From: an uncultured Flavobacteriaceae bacterium
GTDB taxonomy: Bacteria > Bacteroidota > Bacteroidia > Flavobacteriales > Flavobacteriaceae
Assembly: GCA_943787365.1 (NCBI GenBank)
Contig: CALSMD010000001.1
Coordinates: 372,001 to 436,000 of the forward strand
Reading direction: 5' to 3'
DNA length: 64,000 bases
The notes under the pieces: model-generated
The model's database searches: none
Told to the model about the DNA's origin: nothing
What the model saw: the letters and a program-made list of their open reading frames with translations, nothing else
In this document: positions 62,456-64,000 of the stretch, in pieces
How positions within the stretch are numbered: the stretch's first letter is position 1
Layout: each line of letters begins with the position of its first letter
Position numbers and translations under genes: made by a program

Positions 62456-63210
62456 TAGAGTCGTATGTTAATTTGATTTGTTTGTAATTCTTTTTTTAAA
62501 TCGTTTATCGCAATTTCACCGAAATGAAATACACTGGCTGCCAAGGCAGCATCTGCTTTTCCTTCTTTAAACACCTCCACAAAATGCTGCATCGTTCCAG
62601 CACCTCCAGAAGCAATAATCGGAATATTGACCGTTTCTGACAATTGCGCTAAGGCTTCATTTGCAAAACCTGTTTTAACTCCATCATTATTCATTGAGGT
62701 AAATAAGATTTCACCAGCGCCACGGCTTTCCACCTCTTTGGCCCATTCAAATAAATCCAAATCTGTTGGGATCGTTCCACCTGCCAAATGCACCAGCCAT
62801 TTACCGTCCACTTCCTTAGCATCAATAGCCACCACAATACATTGATTTCCAAAAGCATTTGAAAGTTCGTTAATCAACTCTGGTCGTTTGATAGCGGCAG
62901 AATTCACACCTACTTTATCAGCTCCTGATTTTAGGAGTGTTTCAACCCCTTCTTTGGTACTCACACCGCCGCCAACAGTAAAAGGGATGTCTATTTGTTC
63001 TGCCACATTCCGAACCATTTCTATGGTGGTCGAGCGTGATTCTAAGGTCGCTGAAATATCTAAAAACACCAGTTCATCCGCGCCGTTCTCAGCATATTGT
63101 TTTGCCAAGGCTACCGGATCGCCTGCATCTCTGAGGTTTAAAAAATTTACCCCTTTCACAGTTCGTCCATTTTTAATATCTAAGCATGGAATAATTCGTT
63201 TTGCTAACAT
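62455..63210 (-). CDS. hisF: Imidazole glycerol phosphate synthase cyclase subunit
   Basis: 251 residues, (beta/alpha)8 barrel. Catalytic Asp residues are in [16 protein letters not shown] and [11 protein letters not shown]; phosphate sites include TVGGGV and IIASGGAGT. It works with HisH, whose 3' end is at the right edge of the window, to form imidazole glycerol phosphate and AICAR. Starts 2 bases after the hisA stop. Confidence 0.97.
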   Translation of the reverse strand: MLAKRIIPCLDIKNGRTVKGVNFLNLRDAGDPVALAKQYAENGADELVFLDISATLESRSTTIEMVRNVAEQIDIPFTVGGGVSTKEGVETLLKSGADKVGVNSAAIKRPELINELSNAFGNQCIVVAIDAKEVDGKWLVHLAGGTIPTDLDLFEWAKEVESRGAGEILFTSMNNDGVKTGFANEALAQLSETVNIPIIASGGAGTMQHFVEVFKEGKADAALAASVFHFGEIAINDLKKELQTNQINIRL

Positions 63211-63212
63211 AA

Positions 63213-63941
63213 TTATGAACGGTTGAGTTGATAGGTTTCTAATTGTTTTAAACTGATATTCCCTTCGTAAATGGCTTTTCCAATAATGACACCTTCACAG
63301 CCTAAATCGGCTAATTTAGGCAACTCATCAAAGTGTGAAATACCCCCCGAAGCAATTAGTTTTACAGGATTCACTGTGGATAAAATCGTTTCGTATAAAT
63401 CAAATGAAGGTCCTTGTAACATCCCATCTTTCGCAATGTCAGTACAGATCACATAAGAAATGCCTTTTGTCACATAGTCCTTTATAAAACTGAGGACTTC
63501 TTTGTCACTTTCCTCCTGCCAACCTTGAATTGCAATTTTTTGATCCAAACAATCCGCACCTAAAATAATTTTATCAGCACCATAAGTTTCTAACCAATTT
63601 AAAAATAGCGAAGGATTTTTGACGGCAATACTACCCCCTGTGATCTGGTGTGCGCCAGAATCAAAGGCGATTTTTAAATCTTTGTCAGATTTTAAGCCCC
63701 CACCAAAATCAACCTTTAAATTTGTTTTAGTTGCAATGGATTCTAAAATTTTATGATTGATGATGTGCTGTGCTTTGGCACCATCCAAATCCACCACATG
63801 TAGATGTTCGACACCGACATCTTCAAACATTTTAGCAACTTCTAAAGGGTTTTCATTATAGACTTTTTTAGTGCTATAATCGCCTTTAGTCAGGCGTACA
63901 CATTGCCCGTTGATCAGGTCTATTGCAGGTATAATTCGCAT
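63213..63941 (-). CDS. hisA: ProFAR isomerase (phosphoribosylformimino-AICAR-P isomerase)
   Basis: 242 residues, the (beta/alpha)8 barrel related to His[63 protein letters not shown] and LIASGGISH are the characteristic segments, with the two catalytic Asp residues in AIDL and CTDI. It starts 1 base after the hisH stop. Confidence 0.97.
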   Translation of the reverse strand: MRIIPAIDLINGQCVRLTKGDYSTKKVYNENPLEVAKMFEDVGVEHLHVVDLDGAKAQHIINHKILESIATKTNLKVDFGGGLKSDKDLKIAFDSGAHQITGGSIAVKNPSLFLNWLETYGADKIILGADCLDQKIAIQGWQEESDKEVLSFIKDYVTKGISYVICTDIAKDGMLQGPSFDLYETILSTVNPVKLIASGGISHFDELPKLADLGCEGVIIGKAIYEGNISLKQLETYQLNRS

Positions 63942-63942
63942 A

Positions 63943-64000
63943 CTATAAGTTTAAAAAATTTTGTAATAATTGAGCCCCGTCTTTACTGCTTTTTTCAGGG
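63943..64000 (-). CDS. hisH: Imidazole glycerol phosphate synthase glutaminase subunit, 3' end only
   Basis: Eighteen C-terminal codons are visible, reading [18 protein letters not shown] and stop. FHPEKS..G..LL.NF is the invariant C-terminus of HisH, containing the Glu next to the catalytic His of the glutamine amidotransferase triad. The order hisH-hisA-hisF-hisIE is the standard his operon order. Confidence 0.9.
   Translation of the reverse strand, partial: PEKSSKDGAQLLQNFLNL

Overview
The window is a stretch of chromosome from a member of the Bacteroidota, most likely a marine Flavobacteriaceae. The evidence is AT-rich DNA with dense short-spaced genes, promoters of the Bacteroidota type (TTG/TTTG, about 19 nt, then TAnnTTTG), few Shine-Dalgarno sites, two proteins with type IX secretion (T9SS) C-terminal sorting domains, a fused aspartokinase/homoserine dehydrogenase, and flavobacterial families such as DUF4294. 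Most of it is housekeeping sequence. No CRISPR array, tRNA, rRNA or complete transposon was seen.

Layout. 1-7.2 kb (minus): the thr operon thrA-thrB-thrC, led by a 21-residue Thr/Ile/Met-rich leader peptide outside the usual gene calls, then gcvT, an epimerase and a partial YebC. 7.5-8.8 kb: divergent glyA with a strong terminator. 8.9-10.1 kb: a decayed patch with the N-terminus of an Rhs/YD-type secreted protein cut off at a field of hairpin repeats, then an orphan ORF6N-domain gene. 10.2-18.3 kb: surface lipoproteins, a thioesterase, glutaminyl cyclase, SRP RNA, an SDR, fructose-6-phosphate aldolase and a YbiT-type ABC-F protein. 18.5-20.4 kb: an OLD-like ATPase/TOPRIM protein with a small upstream ORF under a near-consensus promoter, the best candidate for a defence-type unit. 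20.5-26.9 kb: a 1195-residue T9SS protein, DinB, a Coq4-like membrane protein and two GNAT acetyltransferases flanked by a long direct repeat.

26.9-43.9 kb: dnaN, SAM hydroxide adenosyltransferase, phoH, purC, DUF1624, a di-heme peroxidase, acetyl-CoA synthetase, a four-times frameshifted prolyl aminopeptidase pseudogene, a Bcr/CflA exporter, NUDIX, an M42 peptidase with one frameshift, DUF4294, and a methyltransferase-ZIP-DUF4268 operon facing an RNA methyltransferase across a palindromic double promoter. 44-53.3 kb: RNA metabolism and cold-shock genes (four helicase-related ORFs, a cold-shock protein, a J-domain/KTSC protein, RlmF), an intradiol dioxygenase with a Tat-like signal and a T9SS tail, and a ThiE-like protein. 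53.4-60.4 kb: a lipoprotein made of two near-identical repeats, an operon of two photolyase-family proteins with an FAD oxidoreductase, DUF3817 and an MscS channel. 60.4-64 kb (minus): the end of the histidine operon (hisH-hisA-hisF-hisIE), a TruA-type pseudouridine synthase and DUF2461.

How it fits together: thrABC, gcvT and glyA share the aspartate/threonine/glycine/serine branch, and hisHAF-IE is a second amino-acid operon. The unusual signals lie between the conserved blocks: hairpin repeats, a truncated Rhs-type gene, direct repeats around accessory genes, LytTR-like direct repeats in a convergent gap, and two frameshifted peptidase genes within 3 kb of each other.
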